Shown: positions 54,845-63,716, counted from the first letter of the stretch. The stretch: DNA of 64,000 nt from Nocardia farcinica (GCF_001182745.1 NZ_LN868938.1:3286001-3350000), one strand, 5' to 3'. Notes: a model not told the origin generated them from the sequence alone. Numbers and translations are program-made.

Positions 54845-56725
54845 CTATTCGACGGTGACCGACTTGGCCAGGTTGCGCGGCTTGTCGACGTCGTAGCCGC
54901 GGGTCTGGGCCACCTCGGCGGCGAAGATCTGCAGCGGCACCGTCGACAGCAGCGGCTGGAACAGCGTCGGCGCCGACGGGATCTCGATCAGGTCGTCGGC
55001 GAACGGGCGCACCGTGTCGTCGCCCTCCTCGGCGATCACGATCGTGCGCGCGCCGCGGGCCTGGATCTCGCGAATGTTGCTGAGCAGCTTGGAATGCAGC
55101 ACCGCGCGCCCCTTGGGGGAGGGCATCACCACGATCACCGGCAGCCCGTCCTCGATCAGCGCGATCGGGCCGTGCTTGAGCTCGCCCGCCGCGAAGCCCT
55201 CGGCGTGCATGTAGGCCAATTCCTTGAGCTTGAGCGCACCCTCCAGCGCCACCGGGTAGCCGACGTGGCGGCCGAGGAACAGCACCGTCGGCACGTGCGC
55301 CAGCTCGCGCGCGATCGCGCGTACCTGCGGCGCGGTCTCGAGCACCCGCGAGACCAGCTTCGGCATCGCCTCGAGTTCCTGGAACTCGCGGGCCACCTCG
55401 TCGGGGTACTTGGTGCCGCGGGCCTGCGCGAGCGCCAGGCCGACCAGGTAGTTGGCCGCGACCTGGGCCAGGAACGCCTTGGTCGAGGCGACCCCGATCT
55501 CCGGACCGGTGCGGGTGTAGAGCACGGCGTCGGATTCGCGCGGGATCTGCGCGCCGTTGGTGTTGCAGACGGCCAGCACCCTGGCCTTCTGCTCCTTCGC
55601 GTGGCGCACGGCCTCCAGCGTGTCGGCGGTCTCGCCGGACTGCGAGATCGCCACCACCAGGGTGGAGCGGTCCAGCACGGGGTCGCGATAGCGGAACTCG
55701 CTGGCCAGCTCGACCTCCACCGGCAGCCGGGTCCAGTGCTCGATGGCGTACTTGGCCAGCAGACCCGCGTGGTAGGAGCTGCCGCAGGCCACGACGAACA
55801 CCTTGTCGAACTCGCGCAGCTCCTGATCGGCCAGCCGCTGCTCGTCGAGCACGATGCGGCCGCCGGCCTCGTCGGTGGTGAAATGCCCGATCAAGGTGTC
55901 CGCGACCGCCGCGGGCTGCTCCTCGATCTCCTTGAGCATGAAGTAGTCGTGGCCGCCCTTCTCGGCGGCGGCGATGTCCCAGTCGATGGTGTACGGCCGA
56001 GTGCGCACACCGTCGCCGCGACCCGCGAAGTCGGTAACGGTATAGCTGTCGGCCGTGATCACCACGGCCTGGTCCTGGCCGAGCTCGACGGCTTCCCGGG
56101 TGTGCTCGATGAACGCCGTCACATCCGAGGCGATGAACATCTCGCCCTTGCCGACACCCACCACCAGCGGCGTGTTGCGGCGGGCGGCGATGATCGTGTC
56201 CGGATGGTCGGCGTGCACGAAGACCAGGGTGAACGCGCCTTCCAGGCGGCGCAGCACGGCCAGCGCGCTCGCGGTGAAGTCTCCCGCGGTCGGACCCTCG
56301 GCGTAGGCGCGCGCGACCAGGTGGACCGCGACCTCGGTATCGGTGTCGCTGTGCAGTTCGATGCCCGCGTCCTCGAGTTCGCGGCGCAGCGGCGCGAAGT
56401 TCTCGATGATGCCGTTGTGCACCACGGCGACCTTGCCGCCTGCGTCCCGGTGCGGGTGCGCGTTGCGGTCGGTCGGCGCGCCGTGGGTGGCCCAGCGGGT
56501 GTGTCCCATGCCGGTGGTGCCCGCGAACGCGCCCGCACCGGACTCGGCCAGCTCGGCTTCCAGATTCGCCAACCGACCGGCCTTGCGCTCCACCGCGAGG
56601 GTGCCCGCGCCGTCCAGGATCGCCACCCCGGCGGAGTCGTACCCGCGGTATTCCATGCGGCGCAACGCGTCAACGACGACGCCGAGCGCGTCCCGGTACC
56701 CGACGTAGCCAACGATTCCGCACAT
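54845..56725 (-). CDS. glmS: Glucosamine-6-phosphate synthase
   Basis: A 626-residue enzyme forming glucosamine-6-phosphate from fructose-6-phosphate and glutamine, the entry to UDP-GlcNAc. Cys2 (MCGIVGYVG) is the Ntn glutaminase nucleophile; two SIS domains carry CGSSYHAGLLAKY and AISQSGETADT; the C-terminus ends PRNLAKSVTVE. There is room for only 36 bases before the divergent gene at 56762, so a glmS ribozyme is not present. glmM, the next enzyme of the pathway, lies at the end of the window. Confidence 0.98.
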   Translation of the reverse strand: MCGIVGYVGYRDALGVVVDALRRMEYRGYDSAGVAILDGAGTLAVERKAGRLANLEAELAESGAGAFAGTTGMGHTRWATHGAPTDRNAHPHRDAGGKVAVVHNGIIENFAPLRRELEDAGIELHSDTDTEVAVHLVARAYAEGPTAGDFTASALAVLRRLEGAFTLVFVHADHPDTIIAARRNTPLVVGVGKGEMFIASDVTAFIEHTREAVELGQDQAVVITADSYTVTDFAGRGDGVRTRPYTIDWDIAAAEKGGHDYFMLKEIEEQPAAVADTLIGHFTTDEAGGRIVLDEQRLADQELREFDKVFVVACGSSYHAGLLAKYAIEHWTRLPVEVELASEFRYRDPVLDRSTLVVAISQSGETADTLEAVRHAKEQKARVLAVCNTNGAQIPRESDAVLYTRTGPEIGVASTKAFLAQVAANYLVGLALAQARGTKYPDEVAREFQELEAMPKLVSRVLETAPQVRAIARELAHVPTVLFLGRHVGYPVALEGALKLKELAYMHAEGFAAGELKHGPIALIEDGLPVIVVMPSPKGRAVLHSKLLSNIREIQARGARTIVIAEEGDDTVRPFADDLIEIPSAPTLFQPLLSTVPLQIFAAEVAQTRGYDVDKPRNLAKSVTVE

Positions 56726-56761
56726 GGCTCCCCAGAGTACTTATCGGATAACGTTCACGTC

Positions 56762-57625
56762 GTGTCGGCGTCTGTGAAAGAGCTTCTGAGCACCCTGACC
56801 CGCCGTGGCCCGCACCGGGTACTGCGCGGCAACCTGGGCATCGCGGGCCAGCCCGGGGTCGTCTACACCCCCGAGACCGGCCGCGGACTGCCCGCCGTCG
56901 CCTTCGGTCACAGCTGGTTGACCGGCGTGTCGCACTATCGGGGCCTGCTCGAGCACCTCGCTTCCTGGGGCATCGTGACCGCCGCCCCCGACACCGAACG
57001 CGGACCGATCCCGTCACACCTCGGCCTGGCGACCGACCTGCTCACCACCCTCGACATCTGCACCGGCGTGCGCCTGGGCGACGGCACCGTCACGGTGCAC
57101 CCCGACCGGCTCGCCCTCGCCGGACACGGCATGGGCGCGGGCGCCGCCGTCATCGCCGCCGCCCAGCGCCGCGTCGGCACGGTGGTCGCCCTCTTCCCCG
57201 CGCCCACCGCCCCCGCCGCCGAACCCCTGGCCGCCGACCTCGGCATTCCCGCCCTCCTGCTGGCCGGCGCCGTCGACATCTCCTCGGTCAGCTCCAACGC
57301 GCTCCCCCTGGCCGCCGCCTGGTCCGGCCAGGCCACCCTGCGCGTCGTCGACGGCGCCACCCACAACGGCCTCGTCGAAGGCCGCCGCGCGCTGGCCGCC
57401 CTCGGCGCGGCCAAGCACGAACCCAAGACCGCCCGCACCGTCCGCGCCCTGCTCACCGGCTACCTGCTGCACACCCTCACCGACGACAAGACCTACGCGC
57501 CGTTCGCCGACCCCGACACCGAGATCCCGCGCACCACCGTCGTCGACCCGAACGCCCCGCGCGACGAGGAACAGGAGAAGCCGAAGCTCTCCGTCGGCAC
57601 CCTCCGCAAGCTGGTGCGGGGGTAG
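56762..57625 (+). CDS. Alpha/beta-hydrolase-fold protein without nucleophile Ser
   Basis: A 287-residue protein of the dienelactone hydrolase/chlorophyllase-like type (AVAFGHSWLTGVSHYRGLLEHLASWG; LLAGAVDISSVSSNALPLAAAW; GATHNGLVEG). At the nucleophile elbow it reads GHGMG with Gly123 where Ser or Cys is expected, so classical hydrolysis is unlikely. A similar gene stands next to glmS in mycobacteria (Rv3438, from memory). The GTG start is close to the glmS start, giving an overlapping divergent promoter. The last 25 residues are acidic and polar. Confidence 0.82.
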   Translation: MSASVKELLSTLTRRGPHRVLRGNLGIAGQPGVVYTPETGRGLPAVAFGHSWLTGVSHYRGLLEHLASWGIVTAAPDTERGPIPSHLGLATDLLTTLDICTGVRLGDGTVTVHPDRLALAGHGMGAGAAVIAAAQRRVGTVVALFPAPTAPAAEPLAADLGIPALLLAGAVDISSVSSNALPLAAAWSGQATLRVVDGATHNGLVEGRRALAALGAAKHEPKTARTVRALLTGYLLHTLTDDKTYAPFADPDTEIPRTTVVDPNAPRDEEQEKPKLSVGTLRKLVRG

Positions 57626-57656
57626 GTCGGCGCCACGCACCGCCCGCCGGCCGCGA

Positions 57657-58214
57657 CTACACCAGCCAGCTCTCCCTGCGGTAGTACTCCCCCTCCGGAT
57701 CGTCGTCCTCGTCGATCGGCGTCACCACATCCGTGGCCCGGCGCGCCGCGATCGATCGCGCAATGGCCTCGCGCTGCGCGCGCAACTCGGCCGCCATCCG
57801 CTCCCGCTCGGTGGGCTCACCGAAGGCCCGGTCCGCCGTCAGATCGCTGCCGGAGTGGTGGGTAGGCCCGGCAGCGCCGTGGACCTGCGAGCCGTGCTCG
57901 AGCCATCGGCCGTCCGTCTCCACACGCCCGGCCCGCTCGAACTCGGAGCGCTGCCACTCCGTGCGCGCCGACCCGATCGGCTCGCACTCCGCCCGCTCGG
58001 TCTCCGGTTGTTCACGCTCGGCCCGTTCACGCTCGGCCTGTTCACGCTCGGCTTGCTCGTCGAGGGCTCGCTGGATCTCCGCCGCGGTTTCCACGGCGAT
58101 GTCGCGCAGCGTCGCACCGCTGCGCTGATCGATCTCGTCCAGTTCCAGGCCGAGCAGCCCGGCGCGGCGGCGGAATTCCTCGAGTTCCCGCTCGATGGCT
58201 TCGGCGTAGTTCAC
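57657..58214 (-). CDS. Coiled-coil protein of the type VII substrate cassette
   Basis: A 185-residue protein. The helical N-terminus (YAEAIERELEEFRRRAGLLGLELDEIDQRS) is followed by a Glu/Arg/Gln-rich coiled coil built from short repeats (EQAERERAEREQ) and a polar tail ending EYYRRESWLV. I recognise no family. Its GTG overlaps the stop of the 595-residue secreted-substrate-like gene, so it is coupled to it. A role as cytoplasmic chaperone or partner of that protein is inference. Confidence 0.7.
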   Translation of the reverse strand: MNYAEAIERELEEFRRRAGLLGLELDEIDQRSGATLRDIAVETAAEIQRALDEQAEREQAERERAEREQPETERAECEPIGSARTEWQRSEFERAGRVETDGRWLEHGSQVHGAAGPTHHSGSDLTADRAFGEPTERERMAAELRAQREAIARSIAARRATDVVTPIDEDDDPEGEYYRRESWLV

Positions 58215-59998
58215 AGCGGGCCCGCCTCGGCCAGTTGGGCACCACTATCGGCGGGTTGATCGGTGTCGGCGACCGGAGCGTCGACGGGCAACGGCTGCGG
58301 CCGGTACTCGCCGTCCTCCTCGCGGCGGACACCGGAGGGAACTCCGGGAACCCCGGGAGCGGGTTGCGAGTTTCCGGCCGGGCTGCCCTCCTCGGCGGAG
58401 GGATCGTCGGCGGGCGGCGTGGGCTGCGCCGCCGGGGGCTGCCCGGCGTCCGGCTGTTCTCCCGGCGACATCGCCTCAGCGGGTTGCCGGCCCGCGGGCT
58501 GCTGCGGATTCGATTCGTCGCCCGACGGGCGGTCCGAGGCGGGCGGCTGCTCGCCGTCCGAATCGTCGTTCCCGGCGCCGCTTTCGACGATCACCGGGCG
58601 GCCGTTCTCGTCCAGTTCCAGCGTGTACTCCTGCACGGACCCGTCCGGACCGGTCGCCACCAGCTTCGGCTGTCCGTCCGGTCCCACCGTGAATTCCATG
58701 TGCTTGTCGCCGAGGTCGAATTCGGCCGACACGCCCTTCTCCTTCGCATCGCCGTCGGGATCGTCGGCGTCGGTGCCGGGAGCATCGTCCTCGGCCGCGG
58801 TGTCGTGCTGCAGCGCCGACTGCCACTGCTCCACGGCCTTGTCGATGCCGTCGCTCACCTGCCCGCTCAACGACGTGAGCCCGGTCTGGATCTCCTGGGC
58901 CAACGTGGTCGCCAGCGGCGAGAGCTGTTGGGCGAGCTGGCTCAGCCCGGCCAGACCGCTCAGCGGATTCGCGGTCCCCGCCGGGTTCGTCTGCCCCGGG
59001 TCGTCCGAGCCGGGCGTGCCGGGCGTACTCGTGTCGTTGCCGGGGTCGGTGGTGTTGGTACCCGGGTTCGTCGTATTGCTGCCCGGATTCGCCGGATTGG
59101 TGCCCGGATTGGTGGTATTGCTGCCCGGATTCGTCGTGTTGGTGCCGGGGTTGGTCGTGTTGTCACCCGGAGTGCTCGGCGTCGAGTTCTGGGCGGCCGG
59201 TTGCGGGTAGGGGTTCCGGTCCAGCTCCTCGACGGCGGTGACGAGGGCCGCGTACGCGCTCTTCACCGCATCGTCGGTGAGCTTGCACATGTCGACGTAG
59301 TTCTGCAGCCGAGCGTCGAAGTGCGGTTTGAAGACCCGCTCGAGTATCCGGCTCGCCACGACGCGGCCACCGAGATAGGACAGGCCGAGACCGCCCACGT
59401 AGTAGTTGAGGACGTTTCCGGCCGCCTTGCTCAGCAGATCCGACAAGTCGTGGGTCAGCGCTCGACCGACCCCGCCCGCGGCGCAGGCGATCAGCATGTC
59501 GAGATCGTCGACGGTGAGCGAACCGACCTCGACCTGACCGCTCACCAGCTTCTTCACGTGATCGGCCTTCGCGCGCACGGCCGTCCGCAGCGCGGGGATC
59601 GCGGTCGTCATCGCATCGAGGGCTGCGCGGGCCTTGGCCCGGTCGTCGTCGGCCATGGTGACCTGCTGGCCGAACATGTACTGCGCCGCCTCGGCGGCCT
59701 GGCCCTGCCACAACGTCGGCAGCCGCTCCGACAACGCCTTCTGCGTGTCCCATTGCTCGTCGACCTCGCCGAGCGTGGTGGCCAAGGCACCGGCGGTCGC
59801 GGCGAGCTTGTCCAAATCCATGCCCCGCTGCTCGTCGTAGAGCGCGTAGATCCGGTCGAGCGAGTGGCTCGGCTCGTGACCGAAGGCCTCGGTGTAGCGA
59901 CCGTGCAGCTGGGCGAAATACTGCAGGCCGGTGGCGCCGTCGTCGAGCATCCGGTCGACATTGTCACCGGAGAGGTCGGGCAGCGTGGTGCTCGCCAT
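58211..59998 (-). CDS. Large type VII secretion substrate-like protein with tandem repeats
   Basis: A 595-residue protein. The N-terminal 170 residues are helical, with a WXG-like turn (LWQGQAAEAAQYMF, Trp97) and long amphipathic helices as in Esp/WXG proteins. Residues 175-265 contain a Gly-rich segment and further helices. About residues 275-330 are heptapeptide repeats NTTNPGT/NTTNPGS, followed by a predicted helical stretch, an acidic domain (FDLGDKHMEFTVGPDGQPKLV) and a Pro/Gly/Glu-rich tail. No signal peptide is present. Together with the EspC-like gene upstream this suggests an ESX-exported partner pair. Function of the C-terminal part is unknown. Confidence 0.72.
   Translation of the reverse strand: MASTTLPDLSGDNVDRMLDDGATGLQYFAQLHGRYTEAFGHEPSHSLDRIYALYDEQRGMDLDKLAATAGALATTLGEVDEQWDTQKALSERLPTLWQGQAAEAAQYMFGQQVTMADDDRAKARAALDAMTTAIPALRTAVRAKADHVKKLVSGQVEVGSLTVDDLDMLIACAAGGVGRALTHDLSDLLSKAAGNVLNYYVGGLGLSYLGGRVVASRILERVFKPHFDARLQNYVDMCKLTDDAVKSAYAALVTAVEELDRNPYPQPAAQNSTPSTPGDNTTNPGTNTTNPGSNTTNPGTNPANPGSNTTNPGTNTTDPGNDTSTPGTPGSDDPGQTNPAGTANPLSGLAGLSQLAQQLSPLATTLAQEIQTGLTSLSGQVSDGIDKAVEQWQSALQHDTAAEDDAPGTDADDPDGDAKEKGVSAEFDLGDKHMEFTVGPDGQPKLVATGPDGSVQEYTLELDENGRPVIVESGAGNDDSDGEQPPASDRPSGDESNPQQPAGRQPAEAMSPGEQPDAGQPPAAQPTPPADDPSAEEGSPAGNSQPAPGVPGVPSGVRREEDGEYRPQPLPVDAPVADTDQPADSGAQLAEAGPL
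59026..59166 (-). repeat. 21-bp tandem repeats encoding NTTNPG(T/S)
   Basis: About six imperfect copies of a 21-bp unit lie inside the 595-codon gene and encode a flexible Asn/Thr/Pro/Gly linker. Copy number may vary between strains through slippage. Confidence 0.85.
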
Positions 59999-60027
59999 GT
60001 CAGTTCCTTCCCTGGATCGTCACCGCG

Positions 60028-60363
60028 CTACACGTTCTGGGTCTGCTGCCGGGTCTTCTTCGCCGCCTCCGCGTCGGTGTCGGAGTAGACGACGGTGGCG
60101 GCTCCGATACTGTCGGCCACGGCCTTTCCGGCCGACCCCCAGTTCTCCAGCCACTGCACAACGTTCTCGAGACCGGTGTGGATCGCCGCGCCCTGCGACA
60201 CGTAGTTGCGGCCGGCCTCGGGACCGTGCCCGTTCGAGCCGTCCCCGAACATGTGCTGTGACACCCGTTGCGCGCTGGTTCCCACGACACCGGCCGACAG
60301 CCGCAGGTCGTTCGCGAACTTGCCCAGCTCACCGGTCTGCACGCCGAGATTCTGCGAACTCAC
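60028..60363 (-). CDS. EspC-like (DUF2580-type) type VII secretion target
   Basis: A 111-residue helical-hairpin protein. Two helices (LGKFANDLRLSAGVVGTSAQRVSQHMF and VVQWLENWGSAGKAVADSIGA) are joined by a Gly-rich loop, with WLENWG at residues 71-76. The C-terminal YSDTD (Tyr93 to Asp97) is the YxxxD export signal of ESX substrates. A strong GGAAGGGG precedes the GTG start, while the in-frame ATG ten codons upstream lacks such support. It lies 29 bases before the large substrate-like gene and is probably its secretion partner. Confidence 0.8.
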   Translation of the reverse strand: MSSQNLGVQTGELGKFANDLRLSAGVVGTSAQRVSQHMFGDGSNGHGPEAGRNYVSQGAAIHTGLENVVQWLENWGSAGKAVADSIGAATVVYSDTDAEAAKKTRQQTQNV

Positions 60364-60513
60364 GGTTCCACCCCTTCCTGTCGGATCCGGCATCCACCGA
60401 CGAATCCCCCGTCGAATCCAGTGATGGCCACACAGGATTGGACGCGCTCGGACGCGATCCGGTTCCCGCCCTCCGGGGCGAGCCGCGTCGTCTCGGCGCG
60501 CGGAGGACCGCCC

Positions 60514-60822
60514 TCACTCCCCCAATTTCCCCTGGTCCGTGCGGACCCATTCGGAGGTTCCATCGGGGTGGCGGTGGAATTCCCACGCGCTGTAGTCGCC
60601 GTCGTTCTCGACGACGGTGACGTGGTCGGCGATGCCGTCGTGGTCGAAGTCGGTCCAGACCTGCATGGCGTCCTCACCGCGGGTGGTGGCGGTGTCGAGG
60701 AGACCGTCGCCGTCGATGTCCTGGGTGGGGTGTTCGAGTTCGACGGGACCGAGGCCGCCGAGGGACGAGGACGTGTCGATGCCGGGTAGCTCCAGACCGC
60801 CGAACTCGCCGGACGTGACCAT
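60514..60822 (-). CDS. Small acidic protein with calcium-binding-like repeats (DUF6802-like)
   Basis: A 102-residue protein with two DxDxDGxxD motifs, DIDGDGLLD (residues 35-43) and DFDHDGIAD (58-66), as in dockerin/thrombospondin-type calcium loops, and a Trp-rich end (SAWEFHRHPDGTSEWVRTDQG). It resembles DUF6802 proteins of mycolic-acid bacteria. No signal peptide. It lies 150 bases upstream of the EspC-like gene on the same strand and may be part of the same secretion cassette. A GGAGGAG site precedes the ATG. Confidence 0.72.
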   Translation of the reverse strand: MVTSGEFGGLELPGIDTSSSLGGLGPVELEHPTQDIDGDGLLDTATTRGEDAMQVWTDFDHDGIADHVTVVENDGDYSAWEFHRHPDGTSEWVRTDQGKLGE

Positions 60823-60840
60823 GGCTCCTCCTCGAAACGC

Positions 60841-60878
60841 GGGCGCGGGGATGTGCTCATCCTGTCATCCCCGCGCCC
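60841..60878 (-). terminator. Hairpin terminator between pspC and the DUF6802-like gene
   Basis: GGGCGCGGGGATG (60841-60853) pairs perfectly with CATCCCCGCGCCC (60866-60878) around 12 bases. It lies 27 bases past the PspC gene stop and just ahead of the next gene's ribosome site, so it insulates the cassette. Confidence 0.82.
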
Positions 60879-60904
60879 ATGCGTCAGCCCCAGCCCCGCG
60901 CCGG

Positions 60905-61093
60905 TCAGCGCTTGGGAATGACCACCCACAGGATCGCGTAGAGCAGGAACTGCGGGCCCGGCAGCAGGCAGGACAGCACGAACAACAGTCGGACGACGCC
61001 TGCGCTCCAGCCGAAGTACTCGGCGATGCCACCGCAGACGCCTGCGATCCATTTGTCGTCGGAGCGAGTGAGGCGGCGGGTCGGTGCGGTCAT
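60905..61093 (-). CDS. Small PspC-domain membrane protein
   Basis: A 62-residue protein that is little more than one PspC domain: RLTRSDDKWIAGVCGGIAEYFGWSAGVVRLLFVLSCLLPGPQFLLYAILWVVIPKR. PspC domains take part in envelope-stress sensing. GAGGG lies eight bases before the ATG. Third PspC-domain gene in this window; it stands apart from the kinase/LiaF-like pair. Confidence 0.9.
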   Translation of the reverse strand: MTAPTRRLTRSDDKWIAGVCGGIAEYFGWSAGVVRLLFVLSCLLPGPQFLLYAILWVVIPKR

Positions 61094-61274
61094 CGGATTC
61101 CCTCTCGTGTCGATCGGTACGTCTTCCACTGTCGCCGTCCGCGCCGTGCCGCGCATCGGTCGACCGACCCATCCCGACCCTGATTTCCGGCGGCGCGAAC
61201 TCGGGGTGCGACCCGGAGGACGGGTCGCCGGGGCCGCGCGGATGCGGGTCCGGCGACCAGGCAGACTCGACCCC

Positions 61275-62927
61275 GTGAGCACCACTCTGCACGCGCGCGG
61301 CCTCTCCGCCGGACACGGGGAACGAACGCTGTTCGACGACCTCGACCTGACCATCGCGCCCGGCGATGTGATCGGCCTGGTCGGCGTGAACGGTGCGGGC
61401 AAGTCGACGCTGTTGCGGATGCTCGCCGCGCGCGAGACGCCCACCGGAACCATCACGCTGAGTCCGCCGGACGCGACGGTCGGGTACCTGGCGCAGGAGC
61501 CGGAACGGGTGCCGGGCGAGACCGTGCTGGATTTCCTGGGCCGCCGCACCGGTGTGACCGCGGCGCAGCGCGCGATGGATGCCGCCGCCGAGCGCCTGGC
61601 CGAGGGCGGACCGGACGAATACTCCCCCGCGCTGGAACGCTGGCTCGCGCTGGGCGGCGCCGATCTGGAGGCGCGGGCACAGGACGTGGCCGCCGACCTC
61701 GGGCTCGCCGAGTCGCTGGCCGACGGCCTCGGCACCCCGATGACCGCCCTGTCCGGCGGGCAGGCCGCCCGGGCCGGGCTCGCTTCGGTGTTGCTGTCCC
61801 GCTACGACATCCTGCTGCTCGACGAGCCCACCAACGACCTGGACCTGGACGGCCTGGCCCGGCTCGAGGACTTCGTGCGCGGCGTGCGGGTACCGCTGGT
61901 GGTGATCAGCCACGACCGAGAATTCCTCGCCCGCACCGTGAACCGGATCGTGGAGCTGGATCTGGCCCAGCAGCAGGTGGGACTCTACGACGGCGGGTAC
62001 GAGGCCTATCTCGCCGAGCGGGAGATCGCGCGACGGCACGCGCGCGAGGCGTTCGAGGAGTACGCCGACACCAGGGCCGCCCTGGAGGCCAGGGCGCAGA
62101 TGCAGCGCAACTGGCTCGAGCACGGGGTGCGCAACGCTCGCCGCAAGGCCCGCGATCCGCGAAAGCTGGACTCGGACAAGGCCGGGCGCAAGATGCGTGC
62201 CGAGGCGACCGAGAAGCAAGCCGCCAAGGCGCGCCAGACGCAACGGCGCATCGAGCGTCTCGAGGTGGTCGAGGAGCCGCGCAAGGAGTGGGAGCTGCGG
62301 ATGACGATCGCCGCCGCGCCGCGCAGTGGCGCCGTCGTCGCCACCGCGACCGACGCGGTGGTGACCCGCGGCGATTTCCGGCTCGGCCCGGTGACCACGC
62401 AGATCGACTGGGCCGATCGGATCGTGCTCACCGGTGCCAACGGCGCGGGCAAGTCGACCCTGCTGGGCATGCTCCTCGGCCGGATCGCACCGGACAGCGG
62501 ATCGGCCGCGCTCGGCTCGGGCGTCGAGATCGGCGAGGTGGACCAGGCCCGCGGCCTCTTCCGCGGCACAACACCGCTGGCCGAGCGGTTCGGCCGCGAG
62601 ATGCCGGACTGGCCGGACGCGGAGATCCGCACGCTGCTGGCCAAATTCGGCCTGCGCGGCCCGCACGTGTTGCGCGCCTGCGACACGCTCTCCCCCGGTG
62701 AACGCACCCGCGCCGCCCTGGCACTGTTGCAGGCGCGCGGGGTGAACCTGCTGGTCCTGGACGAACCCACCAACCACCTCGACCTCCCCGCCATCGAGCA
62801 ACTCGAACAGGCCGTCGACTCCTTCACCGGCACGCTGCTGCTGGTGACCCACGACCGCCGGATGCTCGACTCGGTCCGGGCGACCCGCCGCTGGCACCTG
62901 CGCGACGGACTGCTGCGCGAGGACTGA
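61275..62927 (+). CDS. ABC-F family ATPase
   Basis: A 550-residue protein with two ABC ATPase domains and no membrane segments. First domain: Walker A GVNGAGKST (residues 37-45), LSGGQAARAGLA, LLLDEPTNDLDLDG. The linker (about 240-345) is long, basic and helical (NWLEHGVRNARRKARDPRKLDSDK). Second domain: Walker A GANGAGKST from residue 387, LSPGERTRAALA, LVLDEPTNHLDL. ABC-F proteins act on the ribosome; those with long linkers often protect against antibiotics. Start GTG immediately precedes the fold. Divergent from pspC. Confidence 0.93.
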   Translation: MSTTLHARGLSAGHGERTLFDDLDLTIAPGDVIGLVGVNGAGKSTLLRMLAARETPTGTITLSPPDATVGYLAQEPERVPGETVLDFLGRRTGVTAAQRAMDAAAERLAEGGPDEYSPALERWLALGGADLEARAQDVAADLGLAESLADGLGTPMTALSGGQAARAGLASVLLSRYDILLLDEPTNDLDLDGLARLEDFVRGVRVPLVVISHDREFLARTVNRIVELDLAQQQVGLYDGGYEAYLAEREIARRHAREAFEEYADTRAALEARAQMQRNWLEHGVRNARRKARDPRKLDSDKAGRKMRAEATEKQAAKARQTQRRIERLEVVEEPRKEWELRMTIAAAPRSGAVVATATDAVVTRGDFRLGPVTTQIDWADRIVLTGANGAGKSTLLGMLLGRIAPDSGSAALGSGVEIGEVDQARGLFRGTTPLAERFGREMPDWPDAEIRTLLAKFGLRGPHVLRACDTLSPGERTRAALALLQARGVNLLVLDEPTNHLDLPAIEQLEQAVDSFTGTLLLVTHDRRMLDSVRATRRWHLRDGLLRED

Positions 62928-62929
62928 CC

Positions 62930-63598
62930 TCACCGCGAACCGTTCGCCGACACGGAGCTCCGCCGTGCCCGGTGTGCACCACCCGCGCAGGCGGCTCGCG
63001 GGCGGCCGCTACCGTCTGCCGGGTTGCACACCGCCCCGGCCCGTGCCGCGTCGATCAGTTCGTCCGCCTGCCCGCGGCCGCGCCTGCCACGCTGGGCGTC
63101 CCACTCCACGACCAGCGCCGTGTGCGAAACCCCCTCGCGCATGGCCGCTTCGATCACCGCCAGTCCCTCCGCACGGCTCGCCGTGCGGGCCACATCGACG
63201 GCGGTGCGGGCGGCGCCGGTGACGACCGCGCCCTGGATCGTCTCCAGGGCGCGCGCGTCGATCGGATCGGCGTGGACGATCAAGCGGGCGTAGCGCGCCG
63301 GATGCGCACCGAGGACGTGGGTGACGTGATCGGCGCGCACCGGAAACCCGTGCAGTTGCGCCGCCGTGCCGTAGGCGGCCACCAGCGCGGGCACGCCGAG
63401 GAACAACCGCGCGGCCTCCAGCCGTAGCCGGGCGGTCGGCGGCGAGTCCGCCTCCCGGTAGACCCCGCGGAACACCCGAACCCAGACGCCGCGGTCGATC
63501 TGCTCCCGCATCTCCGCTCGGCTGTACTCGCACAACACCTGCCAGCCGGTGAACACCCCGAACTGCTTGTCGCGCACCTGCGCCAATCCCGGTTTCAT
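62930..63598 (-). CDS. AbiEi-like N-terminal domain protein, C-terminus atypical
   Basis: A 222-residue protein. The first 90 residues match the winged-helix domain of AbiEi-type antitoxin-like proteins (LAQVRDKQFGVFTGWQVLCEYSRAEMREQIDRGVWVRVFRGVYR; LVAAYGTAAQLHGFPV). In relatives this is usually followed by a Vsr-like nuclease domain; here the sequence ends in a short, basic, low-complexity tail after RGQADELIDAARAG, so the nuclease part seems lost. No partner toxin is adjacent. The ATG at 63598 fits the domain start; a TTG at 63688 would add 30 residues. Confidence 0.62.
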   Translation of the reverse strand: MKPGLAQVRDKQFGVFTGWQVLCEYSRAEMREQIDRGVWVRVFRGVYREADSPPTARLRLEAARLFLGVPALVAAYGTAAQLHGFPVRADHVTHVLGAHPARYARLIVHADPIDARALETIQGAVVTGAARTAVDVARTASRAEGLAVIEAAMREGVSHTALVVEWDAQRGRRGRGQADELIDAARAGAVCNPADGSGRPRAACAGGAHRARRSSVSANGSR

Positions 63599-63716
63599 GG
63601 GTTCGAGGATGGCCGGGCGCGGGCCGACGGCACCTCCGCCGACCTGCGCGGACAGCAGGTCTGTTGACAAGCCCGCCGCTGTGGACAACCGCGGCGGGCG
63701 GGCACCACCGCCGCTG

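Noticed and set aside
56726..56761. glmS ribozyme
   Set aside because: Only 36 bases separate glmS from the divergent gene, too few for the ribozyme, and actinobacterial glmS genes are not known to use one.
55094..57625. 843-codon frame on the plus strand
   Set aside because: Only the segment from the GTG at 56762 encodes the hydrolase-fold protein; the earlier part is antisense to glmS.
59026..59166. CRISPR-like array
   Set aside because: The repeats are contiguous 21-bp units in frame with a coding sequence, without spacers. They encode a peptide linker.
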